Assembly: GCA_913778905.1 (NCBI GenBank) | Contig: CAJYYA010000001.1 | Location: 221,327-285,326, forward strand | Length of the DNA stretch: 64,000 bases | Direction: 5' to 3' | Source of the DNA: an uncultured Naasia sp. | Lineage (GTDB): Bacteria > Actinomycetota > Actinomycetes > Actinomycetales > Microbacteriaceae | Shown here: positions 8,944-17,142 of the stretch, one piece after another | Position numbering within the stretch: the stretch's first letter is position 1 | Layout: each line of letters starts with the position of its first letter | Notes under the pieces: generated by a model | What the model was told of the DNA's origin: nothing | Databases searched by the model: none | The model's input: only the letters and a program-made list of their open reading frames with translations | Made by a program: the position numbers and the translations under genes

Positions 8944-8989
8944 GTAAAACGGTTCCATTTTTGTACCACCGCGTTTACGATGGTGTCAA
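8944..8989 (-). promoter_or_regulatory. Operon promoter with LacI-type operator over the start site
   Basis: Read on the minus strand, TTGACA (8984-8989) and TACAAA (8960-8965) are separated by 18 bp, a good sigma-70 type promoter for the catabolic operon. Immediately downstream the 14-bp sequence 8944-8957 (TGGAACCGTTTTAC on the minus strand) has the central CG and pseudo-palindromic arms typical of LacI/GalR operators. It would cover positions about +1 to +10. Repression by the divergent LacI protein is the natural reading. Confidence 0.75.
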
Positions 8990-9080
8990 GCGGCTCGCCG
9001 AGGATCGCTCATCGGGCCCCCGATGGCCTCTCGGCGACGCTCGCTCGATAGCATCGACACCGACACGAAGGGGCCCTGGC

Positions 9081-10118
9081 ATGAAGAAGCCGCCCACCAT
9101 CAGAGACGTGGCCCGCGAGGCCGGCGTCTCTGTCGCCGTCGTGTCCCGGGTCATCAACGAGGGCACCGGCCCCGTCGCCCCACAGACCCGCGAACGCGTG
9201 CTCGAGACCATCGAGACGATGGGCTTCCGCCCCCGCGCCGCCGCCCGCAGTCTGGTCACGGGAGCCGCGACCATCGGCCTCGTCGTGACCGATCTCGCCA
9301 ACCCGTTCTTCGCCCGTCTCGCCGACCGCATCGTGTGGGAGGCCCGGTCGTCCGGCTCGCAGATCGTGCTCATGACGACGCAGGAGGACGCGCAGTTGGA
9401 GCGCGAGATCCTCGACCGCCTGCAGGACCGCTCGGTGGCCGCCGTCATCGCGACGCCGACGGGCGCCAACGCCGACAAGTGGACCCGGCTCCAGGAACTG
9501 GGCGTCCACCTCACGTTCGTCGACCGCTGGATCGAGGGCCTCGGCTTCGACCACGTCGGGATCGGGAACGTGGAGTCGGCCCGCGTCGCGACCGAGCACC
9601 TGCTGCAGCAGGGACACCGACGCATAGGTCTCATCTCCGGCCCCATGACCACGAGCACCGGACGGGAGCGCGCCGAGGGCTACCGCGCCGCGCTTGACGC
9701 CTACGACGTGCCGTTCGCTCCCGAGCTGCTGCAGGGCGTGAGCTTCCGCGGGGACGCGGGAAGCGATGCGGCCGGGATGCTGATGAGCCTCGCCGATCCG
9801 CCCACGGCCCTCGTGGTCGCGAACACCGCGCAGGTCCGCAATGCTCTGCGGCGGATCCGAGACGCGGGGACATCGATCCCCGACGACCTGTCGGTCATCG
9901 TGTTCGACGACAACCCGTGGACGGAGGTCATGACCCCTCCGCTGTCGGTCGTCCGGCCGCCCGTCGACATGCTGGCCGTCCACGCGCTCGAGATGGTGCT
10001 CAGCCGTCTACGCGGCACGGCGACCCAGGGGCCCCGCGCCATCGCTGTCGACGCCGAGTTCGTGCCGCGCGGGAGCAGCGCTCCCCCGCTCGTCGCGCCG
10101 TTGCGCACCGTCGTCTGA
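9081..10118 (+). CDS. LacI/GalR family transcriptional repressor
   Basis: 345 residues. TIRDVAREAGVSVAVVSRVIN (residues 5-25) is the LacI helix-turn-helix and hinge start; the remainder is a periplasmic-binding-like effector domain (LVVTDLANPFFARLAD, then IGLISGP). The ATG at 9081 follows GAAGGGG and starts directly before the HTH, so I prefer it over the longer open frame upstream. It is transcribed divergently from the operon ending at 1107 and probably controls it through the operator at 8944-8957, releasing when the imported sugar or a metabolite binds. Confidence 0.93.
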   Translation: MKKPPTIRDVAREAGVSVAVVSRVINEGTGPVAPQTRERVLETIETMGFRPRAAARSLVTGAATIGLVVTDLANPFFARLADRIVWEARSSGSQIVLMTTQEDAQLEREILDRLQDRSVAAVIATPTGANADKWTRLQELGVHLTFVDRWIEGLGFDHVGIGNVESARVATEHLLQQGHRRIGLISGPMTTSTGRERAEGYRAALDAYDVPFAPELLQGVSFRGDAGSDAAGMLMSLADPPTALVVANTAQVRNALRRIRDAGTSIPDDLSVIVFDDNPWTEVMTPPLSVVRPPVDMLAVHALEMVLSRLRGTATQGPRAIAVDAEFVPRGSSAPPLVAPLRTVV

Positions 10119-10167
10119 CCCACTTCTCATCCCCACACCCATCCCTGATCTCACCGAGGAGAACACC

Positions 10168-10482
10168 ATGTCCGCCGTCGTCGTCACCGCTGTCTTCACC
10201 CCCAAGCCCGGCAAGCAGGCCGAGCTCGCCGCCGCACTGACCGCCTCCATCCCCGCGGTGCACGAGGAGCAGGGCTGCATCCTCTACGCGATCCATGCCG
10301 CGCCGGATGAGCGGATCGTCATGATCGAGAAGTGGACGTCGCGCGAAGATCTCGCCGCTCACAACACGAGCCCCGCGGTGCAGGCGCTCCGCGCAGCGAT
10401 CGACGGCCTCGTCGAGGGCGATGTCGACGTCGAGTTCCTGACCCCGCTCCCCGCCGGCACCCCGGAGCAGGGCACTCTCTGA
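10168..10482 (+). CDS. Antibiotic-biosynthesis-monooxygenase (ABM/YgiN) fold protein
   Basis: 104 residues, one ferredoxin-like ABM domain: VVVTAVFTPKPGK at the N-terminus, HEEQGCILYAIH, and the conserved EKWTSREDLAAH. YgiN-type proteins act on quinols or as small cofactor-free oxygenases or isomerases. A GAGGAG ribosome site precedes the ATG. It follows the LacI gene by 49 bp on the same strand and probably forms an operon with it, so it may be an accessory enzyme of the sugar pathway; ABM genes are often found in such carbohydrate clusters. Confidence 0.85.
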   Translation: MSAVVVTAVFTPKPGKQAELAAALTASIPAVHEEQGCILYAIHAAPDERIVMIEKWTSREDLAAHNTSPAVQALRAAIDGLVEGDVDVEFLTPLPAGTPEQGTL

Positions 10483-10681
10483 CGACGACAGCGGGATCGT
10501 CCAGTGGTTGGGGATCTTCGGCGCCTTCACTGACCCCAGCGGCTCCGGCCCGCTCGCTCCGGAGCGCCCAACGGTCGTCATGCTGGAGGCCGAGGGTGTC
10601 GACGTCGTGGCCGGCAGCGATGTCTCGGCCGAACCGTGGGATTCGAAGAAACAACGCGTTGAGAGTGCTCCCGCTACGGGA

Positions 10682-11323
10682 TCAGTGTTCCCACTCAGCG
10701 CGGGCATCGAGGCTCATGTCGGGGCAGACTCCCCCTTCTTCGGTGACGCGCTCGAAGTGCCATCGCTCGTTGGCGAAGGTCTGACACAAGCCGAATCTCC
10801 AGCCGTGCTCCATCAACCAGAGTTGCCCTTCAAGACCGCCGATATCTACGGCTTCTCCGGTCACGTGACGCGACCTGTCCGCTGGCGCAACAAACTCCTG
10901 AGCGGCCTGTTCACCGCCGTACTGGGCCACTGCATCGCGGAAGAGTTGGTCTTGATAGCGAACGCTCCGCCAACCACTGGAGATGTCGAGGACGACCCCC
11001 TCGGCCGCGGCCGACGCGGAGGCAGCGCGCATCGCATCGCGCAGCCGGGACTCCAGCCGAGTCACCGCAGGGATGTCGGTGTCCGCATCAACGATCTGGC
11101 CGTCCTCGATGACACCGTCCTCGGCGCCGATGGGACCGACGATGAGTCCAGCGCCATCACCGCTTGCCGCCAGGTTTGCAGAAGAAGGGGAAAACCACAC
11201 CCTTGCTCCCGCGAGCAACAGCAGCAGAGCGATCAGGCCGGCCACAGAGCTCGAGATAGCCAGGGCACGGCGGCGGCGGTCGGGCGAGCGGCGATCGAGC
11301 CGACTGGAGAAGTGAGAAGTCAT
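10682..11323 (-). CDS. VanY-like D-alanyl-D-alanine carboxypeptidase (M15B), membrane-anchored
   Basis: 213 residues. A basic N-terminus is followed by one membrane segment (about residues 22-40), placing the C-terminal domain outside. SRHVTGEAVDIG is the SxHxxGxAxD zinc motif and ERWHFE supplies the last zinc ligand and the catalytic Glu of M15 peptidases. It would trim the terminal D-Ala from peptidoglycan stems. The GAGGA directly abuts the ATG, so the real start could be a TTG at 11356. It diverges from the response regulator at 11410, an arrangement resembling vanY with vanRS. Confidence 0.85.
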   Translation of the reverse strand: MTSHFSSRLDRRSPDRRRRALAISSSVAGLIALLLLLAGARVWFSPSSANLAASGDGAGLIVGPIGAEDGVIEDGQIVDADTDIPAVTRLESRLRDAMRAASASAAAEGVVLDISSGWRSVRYQDQLFRDAVAQYGGEQAAQEFVAPADRSRHVTGEAVDIGGLEGQLWLMEHGWRFGLCQTFANERWHFERVTEEGGVCPDMSLDARAEWEH

Positions 11324-11409
11324 TCCTCGAGGACACCCTGCCGGGTGTTGCAACAACGTATGCCCGCACTCATACGCTCCCGATATGCCTGGCCCCTTAC
11401 CGTTATGAG

Positions 11410-12090
11410 ATGCGAGTGCTGATCGTCGAAGACGAGTCGTTCCTGGCAGAGGCCATTCACGACGGTCTCCGGCTGGAGGCGATCGCCTCCGACATCGCTC
11501 TCGATGGCGACACCGCCCTGGAGTTGTTGACCGTCAACGACTACGACGTGCTCATCCTCGACCGCGACATCCCGGGCCCCAGCGGGGATGAGATCGCTTC
11601 ACAGGCGTCGACGCGTCAGAACGGCCCACGCATCATCATGGTGACCGCAGCCTCCCGCATCGAGGACAAAGAAGCGGGGTTCAGAAGCGGATCGGACGAC
11701 TATCTCACCAAGCCCTTCCTCATGCAGGAGCTCGTCTTGCGGCTCCGAGCCTTGGAGCGTCGGCACCCGGCCGCACGTCCTCCGATCATCGAGTGGCACG
11801 GAGTGCGTCTGGACCCGTTCCGGCGAGAGGTGTATCGAAACGGTCGCTACATCGCTCTGACCCGCAAACAGTTCGCGGTTCTGCACCTCCTGCTCGAAGC
11901 GCAGGGCGGAGTCGTCAGCGCAGAGGCTCTGTTGGAACGGGCATGGGACGAGAACGCCGACCCTTTTACCAATGCCATCCGGATCACCGTGTCCACTCTC
12001 CGCAAGCGATTGGGGGAGCCGCCGATCATTCGCACCGTCGCAGGCGTCGGCTACCGGATCGGCGAAGCCGCTGAGGAGCTCCCCGAGTGA
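11410..12090 (+). CDS. OmpR-family response regulator
   Basis: 226 residues. Receiver domain with VLIVEDES at the N-terminus, the phospho-acceptor Asp in LILDRDIPG and the conserved Lys in YLTKPF; then a winged-helix output domain (LTRKQFAVLHLLLEA, RAWDENADPFTNAIRITVSTLRK split by the recognition helix, GVGYRI). The stop overlaps the kinase GTG start (GTGA). It shares an 86-bp intergenic region with the VanY-like gene and probably controls both directions. Similar in size to VanR and CutR-type regulators. Confidence 0.92.
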   Translation: MRVLIVEDESFLAEAIHDGLRLEAIASDIALDGDTALELLTVNDYDVLILDRDIPGPSGDEIASQASTRQNGPRIIMVTAASRIEDKEAGFRSGSDDYLTKPFLMQELVLRLRALERRHPAARPPIIEWHGVRLDPFRREVYRNGRYIALTRKQFAVLHLLLEAQGGVVSAEALLERAWDENADPFTNAIRITVSTLRKRLGEPPIIRTVAGVGYRIGEAAEELPE

Positions 12091-13226
12091 CATCCCAACA
12101 CGCCGGAATCGACCGCGGTACCCGCCCCCCGGGAATCTCCCTGCGCTGGCAGTTCACGCTCAGCTACGCAGGTTTCCTCGTCATCGTCGGGGTCGTCCTT
12201 CTCTCAGTCGGTCTCCTGGTTCTTCGTTTCGTACCCGAAGGAGCTCTCTACACCAACGACGGCGAGGTGCTGCCCAACCGCAAAGACTTGACGGCGGTCT
12301 TCGTGGAGTACTCCGCCTATGCACTCGGCGGCCTCGCCGTCGTCGGGCTGGTAGGAGGATGGCTCCTCTCCGGGGTCATGCTGCGACGCTTGGATCGACT
12401 CAACGACGCGGTCGCCCGGATGCGCGGGGGCGATCTCACCCACCGGGTGGCGCTTCCCGGAAGGTCCGACGAGATCTCACGCCTCGCCGACACGTTCGAC
12501 GACATGCTCGTCCGCGCACAAGCCCTTGCTGACCAACAGCGACGCTTCGCCGCGAACGCGTCCCACGAACTCCGCACCCCTCACGCGACCATCCGCACCA
12601 TGCTCGAGGTCGCCCGGGCCGATCCGAACCGGGACATCGAGAAGCTCCTCGATCGGGTCTCACAGATGAACGAGCGCTCCATCGCGCTCACGGAGGCGCT
12701 CCTGCGTCTCGCGCGATTCGACGGGAAACCCATCGACGGCGTCGAGGTGGCGCTCGACGAAGCGGTGGCCACAGCTGTGACCGAGCTGTCGGACCTAGCT
12801 GACCACCACCGCGTCCTCATCACCACCGACTGCGAACCCAGCTCGGTTCTCGGTGAGCAAGCTCTGCTCGTGCAGCTCGTGGTCAATCTCCTCCACAACG
12901 CGATCGTCCACAACATTCATAACGGACGGGCGCACGTGTCCCTGCGCCAGGAACCTGCACGTTCGGTGCTCCTGAAGATCACCAACAGCGGCACGGTCCT
13001 GACACCCGCGACCATGGATCGGATGATGGAACCGTTCGCCCGCACGACGGGACGCATCCGCCCGTCAACCTCCGTTCACGGAGGACTCGGCCTGGGGCTC
13101 AGCGTCGCCCAGTCGATTGCAGAAGCCCACACGTGCCGCCTCGAATTCACGCCAAACGCGCAGGGCGGTCTCACCGCGCTCGTCCGCTTTCCCGCCCCAT
13201 ACGCCGCTAACGGCCCAATCTCATGA
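12087..13226 (+). CDS. Membrane sensor histidine kinase
   Basis: 379 residues, GTG start coupled to the regulator stop. Two membrane segments flank a short external loop (about 60 residues), followed by HAMP (VMLRRLDRLNDAVARM), the HisKA box ASHELRTPHATIR and an HATPase domain with N-box LLHNAIVHN and G-box GLGLGLS. The external loop is too short for a large ligand-binding domain, so it probably senses a membrane or cell-wall signal, as VanS-like kinases do. His instead of Leu after LRTP is a small oddity that should not prevent phosphorylation. Confidence 0.92.
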   Translation: MTSQHAGIDRGTRPPGISLRWQFTLSYAGFLVIVGVVLLSVGLLVLRFVPEGALYTNDGEVLPNRKDLTAVFVEYSAYALGGLAVVGLVGGWLLSGVMLRRLDRLNDAVARMRGGDLTHRVALPGRSDEISRLADTFDDMLVRAQALADQQRRFAANASHELRTPHATIRTMLEVARADPNRDIEKLLDRVSQMNERSIALTEALLRLARFDGKPIDGVEVALDEAVATAVTELSDLADHHRVLITTDCEPSSVLGEQALLVQLVVNLLHNAIVHNIHNGRAHVSLRQEPARSVLLKITNSGTVLTPATMDRMMEPFARTTGRIRPSTSVHGGLGLGLSVAQSIAEAHTCRLEFTPNAQGGLTALVRFPAPYAANGPIS

Positions 13227-13575
13227 GCAGGGCGTTCGTCATTGCGGCGCTCTCGTGATGCGCCCCGCGAACGGCGGACGGTCTGCGCGGCGTGTTCCGA
13301 TTGGTCAGGACGTGGGTTCCACAAGCCAACTCGACCTCGTCACACCATGCCCACAGACGTCGATAGGCCTCTCCGCGATTCCGGCCGACGCGACGACTTC
13401 GACGATCGACCGGCCTTTCATCCCCGTCGAGCTCGACTGACAGAGCTGCTGTCCAGTTGCTACGAGGCCTCCCGCCGAGCGCCGGAAGTACAACCAAGCG
13501 TTCTTTCGACGGATCTTGGTGTCGGGCGAGGACCGGCCTTCGTAGATTCTGCCCAGGGTTCTCGAGAGAACTCTT
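13227..13575. other. 349 bp without a recognisable gene
   Basis: Between the kinase stop and tRNA-Arg no frame shows family-like sequence, a good ribosome site or a clear hairpin. Short minus-strand frames have unusual residue content and could be gene remnants, but none is identifiable. I looked for a copy of the tRNA 3' end that would mark an integration site and saw none. Confidence 0.5.
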
Positions 13576-13650
13576 TGGTGCCCCTGGAGGGACTCGAACC
13601 CCCAACCCTTTCCTTAGGACGGAACTGCTCTTCCATTGAGCTACAGAGGC
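13576..13650 (-). tRNA. tRNA-Arg (anticodon CCT)
   Basis: Full cloverleaf on the minus strand: acceptor GCCTCTG pairs with CAGGGGC (one G-T pair), D-arm GCTC/GAGC, anticodon loop GTCCTAA giving CCT, and T-loop TTCGAGT. CCA appears to be encoded after discriminator A. The top pair of the anticodon stem is a G-A mismatch. It reads AGG codons, rare in this genome. Confidence 0.88.
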
Positions 13651-13789
13651 TGACCACCCCATCGTATCCCGCCGCGGTGCCTCCCACTGGGGGTCGCCCG
13701 GCGTCCCGCCGCGGGCGAGCATGGGTTCCGACGGTCGGACCGAAGCACCGCGCGGGGGCGCGGTCGGCGACCACCAGGGGGACCACCGC

Positions 13790-14842
13790 ATGACCACGAC
13801 TCTGCCCGCCGGTACAGAACCCGGCCCTCCCGAGCTCGACGGGGACCGCACACACGCCGCCGCAACTGAAGTGGGTGCGACCGCGTCGCCGGCGGCAGTC
13901 GCGTCGACGGCCGACGCCACCGCAACCCACCTCCCCGTTTCCCGCGCCGAGCTGAAGGCCGCCCGACGGGCCACCAGGGCCGAGCGAGCGCACACCGGCC
14001 TCTACCTGATTCTCGGCATCGCCCTCTGGCTGGCGCTGGGGCTCGTCGTCGTCGTCGGGCTCCAAGACCGCATCGTGCTCGCCGGATGGTCGTTCCTCGG
14101 AGCGTTCCTGGTGCCCTCCGCCCTCGTCTACGCCATGGCCGGGCGAGTTCGTCCCAGCGACTCCATCACGCCCAGCGACCTCGCCCGATTCATGCTTCTC
14201 GGCGGCTTCCTCGCCTTCTGCATCGGCGGAACCGTCGACGCGACGATCGGGCACTTCGCGCCGGGCCCGAATCCGAGCACCCCGAGCATGGTGTCGTTCG
14301 CGCTGTCGGGCGTCGTCGAGGAGTTCGCGAAGCTCGTCATCGTGTTGGTCCTCGCCCGTAGAACGGTGAAGACCGTCCGCAACGGTCTCTTCCTGGGCGG
14401 CGCGGTCGGCGCGGGCTTCGCGGCATTCGAGACGCTGGGATACGTCATCGAGATCCCCATCAAGGTGGGCGCGGTAGCCGACGGCGGCTTCGTCAAGTGG
14501 GACGCGTTCGTCGCCTTCGACCGCGCTCTCACCTCACCTCTGGGTCACCCGCTGTGGGCGGCGCTACTCGCAGCAGCGGTGTTCGCGGCCGCATCGAGGC
14601 ACGGGGGCCGCTACCGCATCACCTTCGGCGTCGTCGGCGCGTACCTGGGAGTCGCGGTGCTGCATGGCCTGAACGACGTCGCCCTGACCCTCGGCACTTC
14701 GATGATCAGCAACACCCTCCTGCAGGTGGTGGTGTCCTGGATGATCGTCATCGTCATCGCCGTCCCGGGCGTCCTCGTCTGGCACCGTCTCGCGAAGCGG
14801 ACCGCTCCCGTATCGGTCGACCCGCACCTGCCGTCTCGGTAG
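13790..14842 (+). CDS. PrsW-family intramembrane metalloprotease, first copy
   Basis: 350 residues with a hydrophilic N-terminal 70 and about eight membrane segments. VVEEFAKL is the PrsW EExxK motif; GAGFAAFETLGY and LGHPLWAALL and HGLND supply the remaining conserved Glu and His residues thought to bind zinc. PrsW of Bacillus cleaves the anti-sigma factor RsiW; here no target is evident. The ATG at 13790 starts just before a low-complexity tail rich in Thr, Ala and Asp. A second copy follows at 15039, and both share upstream blocks. Confidence 0.85.
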   Translation: MTTTLPAGTEPGPPELDGDRTHAAATEVGATASPAAVASTADATATHLPVSRAELKAARRATRAERAHTGLYLILGIALWLALGLVVVVGLQDRIVLAGWSFLGAFLVPSALVYAMAGRVRPSDSITPSDLARFMLLGGFLAFCIGGTVDATIGHFAPGPNPSTPSMVSFALSGVVEEFAKLVIVLVLARRTVKTVRNGLFLGGAVGAGFAAFETLGYVIEIPIKVGAVADGGFVKWDAFVAFDRALTSPLGHPLWAALLAAAVFAAASRHGGRYRITFGVVGAYLGVAVLHGLNDVALTLGTSMISNTLLQVVVSWMIVIVIAVPGVLVWHRLAKRTAPVSVDPHLPSR

Positions 14843-15038
14843 TGCGTCGAACACGGATGCCGGTCGCCCGAACAGGACGGCCGCCATTCGCCGTCGGCGC
14901 GCCGCACGAAAACGCTGCGAGACGGATCGCCCCGCACTGGGGGTTCCGGCGGCGACAACACGCTCGCCAACATTGACACCACAGCGATGGATCCGTGCGG
15001 GGGCGCGGACGCTGCGGCTATTCCGGGGGAACACAGTC

Positions 15039-16052
15039 ATGTCCACGACGATCGAACAGCACGAGGGCGCCGCGTCCGACGAGAGCGCGCCGCCGCCCAT
15101 CACGGGGTCGGTCACCTCGCCTCGCCCGCACCAGCGACGTCGCGACTCACGTCGCCGGCAGAGCCGCAAGGAGCGCCGCAGGACGGGCACCATCCCGTAT
15201 CTCCTCTTCGGGATCGCTGTCTGGGCCCTGTTCGGCTTCTTCATCGTCCACCTCGGGGACAACGGCATCGCCCGTGGCGTCTGGGTCCTTCTCGGCGCCG
15301 CACTGGCGCCGGCCGCCCTCGTCTGGGCCATGGCACACCGCCTCACGCCCACGGACACGCTCAGTGGGTCCACGCTTCTCCGCGCCATGATCCTCGGCGG
15401 ATTCGGTGCCGTGATGGTCGGCGGCACACTCGACACGGTGGTGGCGTTGTGGAGCCCGTCGGTCGACGGCGGCCCCGGCGTCCTCTCGTTGCTCACCGCG
15501 GGTGTCGTCGAGGAGGCCGCCAAGGCCGCCTTCGTCATCGTCGTGGGGTGGAACGTGGCGAAGACCGTCCGCAACGGTCTGTTCCTCGGAGGCGCTGTCG
15601 GCGCCGGCTTCGCTCTGTACGAGACCCTGGGCTACATCGCCGCGGCCATGATCGGCCCCGACGACCAGGTCGTGAACGACCCGACCCGCCTGCAGGCCAT
15701 GACGGCCGTGAGCCGCTCGATCATGATGCCGTTCATGCACCCGATCTGGAGCGCACTCCTCGCTGCGGCGATCTTCGGAGCAGCGGCGGGCCGCAAGCAC
15801 GTCCGGGTCACGCTCGGCGTCATCGCCGCCTATGTGGGTGTCTCAGCGCTGCACGGGGTCTGGGACGGCGGCGGAGCGGTCACGGTCGATCTGATCCGCG
15901 ATCCGTTCCTGGCCGAGCTGGCCGTGCTGCCGCAGCACTTCATCCTCATCGCGATCGAGGTGCCGATCTGGCTGTATGTCGTCCGCAAGTTCGGCCGCGC
16001 GGCTGATCCCGCACTTCCCGCGACGGAGGCACCTCAGCCCGTCACGGCTTGA
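15039..16052 (+). CDS. PrsW-family intramembrane metalloprotease, second copy
   Basis: 337 residues, clearly a tandem paralogue of the gene at 13790: VVEEAAKA (EExxK), NGLFLGGAVGAGFALYETLGYI and MHPIWSALLAAAIFGAA correspond segment by segment. The N-terminal about 55 residues are cytoplasmic and basic. GGGGGA precedes the ATG. Divergence is largest in the tails, so the copies may cleave different substrates or regulate differently. Confidence 0.85.
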   Translation: MSTTIEQHEGAASDESAPPPITGSVTSPRPHQRRRDSRRRQSRKERRRTGTIPYLLFGIAVWALFGFFIVHLGDNGIARGVWVLLGAALAPAALVWAMAHRLTPTDTLSGSTLLRAMILGGFGAVMVGGTLDTVVALWSPSVDGGPGVLSLLTAGVVEEAAKAAFVIVVGWNVAKTVRNGLFLGGAVGAGFALYETLGYIAAAMIGPDDQVVNDPTRLQAMTAVSRSIMMPFMHPIWSALLAAAIFGAAAGRKHVRVTLGVIAAYVGVSALHGVWDGGGAVTVDLIRDPFLAELAVLPQHFILIAIEVPIWLYVVRKFGRAADPALPATEAPQPVTA

Positions 16053-16086
16053 CGGACTCGCCCGACGACGAGCCGACGTCGTCGGA

Positions 16087-16992
16087 TCAGCGCGGAGGCG
16101 CGTAGAGGAAGAGTGCGACCTGCGAGACCGGAATCGTTCGCACACCGTACTTGTGCGTGCTGCCGTGATTGTACTCCTCGATGACCACCTGACCGTCGGC
16201 GGTCACGGCCTTCACGTACGCGACGTGGTTGCCGTTGAACCAGGCCACCGATCCGGGAACCGGGTCGGACCCGGTGGGCCAGCCGTGCGCACGCCAGTTC
16301 GCCGCCCACTGCGAGGCGTCGCCGCCGAGCGGGGTGAGGTTCGACCAGACGTACTTGAAAGGTGCCGACGTCGAGCCCGCATCGCGGTTGAGACGCCACG
16401 CGACGAAGTCGACGCACTCGCGGTAGTAGTAGTTCAGCGGCGAGAGACCGCCGCCCTCGACATCGGCGGCCTCGTAGGCCCAGGGGTAGTCGTCTCCGAG
16501 CTCCTGCGCTCCGGATGCCTCGTAGGCCTGAGCGCGAGCCCAGTTGGCGGGGTTTGCCTTACGCGCGGCCATCTCCTCGTCGGAGGTCGGGACAGCGCCG
16601 CTACGGTCGGCCCCGAGGTCGGTCTGCACGTTGCCGACCGTGAGAGCCTGGCCGCCCGCGAGAGTCGACGCGTAGGTGATCGTGTGATTGTCGTCGCCCA
16701 CCGTCGCCGCGTAAGCGGGCAGTGCTGCGGTGGCGACGAGTCCGGGGACCACGGCGACGGTGATCAGGTGGCGCCACGCGCGTCGACCAGGGCGCTCTAC
16801 CGGCGGCTGGGCGGCTGCGCGACGGCGGGGCGCCTCAGCCGCGATGACGGGCGATCCGGCCGTGGCCGAGCGACGCGCGGCGCGGGGTGCCTTCGATGCG
16901 GCCGCCTCCGCTTCGCGGAGCTGACGGCGGGTGAGCGGCGGGGTGGAATCGGGATGTTCCGAGAGATTCTGGCCCGCGACACTCACTGACAT
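16087..16992 (-). CDS. Secreted CHAP-domain peptidoglycan hydrolase
   Basis: 301 residues. An unusually long, Arg/Ala-rich cytoplasmic N-terminus (about 85 residues) precedes a signal-like segment ending LPAYAA. The CHAP domain follows in the C-terminal half: catalytic Cys in RECVDFVAW, His in GNHVAYV and the polar residue in EEYNHG. CHAP enzymes cleave peptidoglycan as amidases or endopeptidases. The NlpC/P60 protein at 17989 has the same long N-terminal design and a similar upstream direct repeat, suggesting co-regulation. Confidence 0.87.
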   Translation of the reverse strand: MSVSVAGQNLSEHPDSTPPLTRRQLREAEAAASKAPRAARRSATAGSPVIAAEAPRRRAAAQPPVERPGRRAWRHLITVAVVPGLVATAALPAYAATVGDDNHTITYASTLAGGQALTVGNVQTDLGADRSGAVPTSDEEMAARKANPANWARAQAYEASGAQELGDDYPWAYEAADVEGGGLSPLNYYYRECVDFVAWRLNRDAGSTSAPFKYVWSNLTPLGGDASQWAANWRAHGWPTGSDPVPGSVAWFNGNHVAYVKAVTADGQVVIEEYNHGSTHKYGVRTIPVSQVALFLYAPPR

Positions 16993-17046
16993 CTGCCCCC
17001 GTTTCACAACCGAACACCTGCGTCGCCGCGAACGCCGACCCATCGA

Positions 17047-17085
17047 CTGTAGACGACGAGTCGCGATCTGTCACGGAACGGTAAC
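17047..17085 (-). promoter_or_regulatory. CHAP-gene promoter with 6-5-6 direct repeat
   Basis: On the minus strand GTTACC (17080-17085), five bases, then GTGACA (17069-17074). GTGACA also serves as a -35 box, 17 bp from TACAGT (17046-17051). The same 6-5-6 repeat is found upstream of the NlpC/P60 gene. The layout resembles direct-repeat sites reported for MtrA, a regulator of cell-wall hydrolases in actinobacteria; binding itself is inferred. Confidence 0.55.
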
Positions 17086-17142
17086 GGGTGGTCGCTTTCG
17101 TCAAGCCCCTTCAGCACCTTTCCGGCGGACCCGCAGTGCGTA

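Noticed and set aside
10483..10681. Suspected gene remnant or IS end between the ABM gene and the VanY-like gene
   Set aside because: No frame resembles a transposase and no terminal inverted repeat was found; only about 200 bp of non-coding sequence.
13457..13639. Short frames spelling GAPGGTRTPNP across tRNA-Arg
   Set aside because: This peptide is a well-known spurious translation of tRNA genes.
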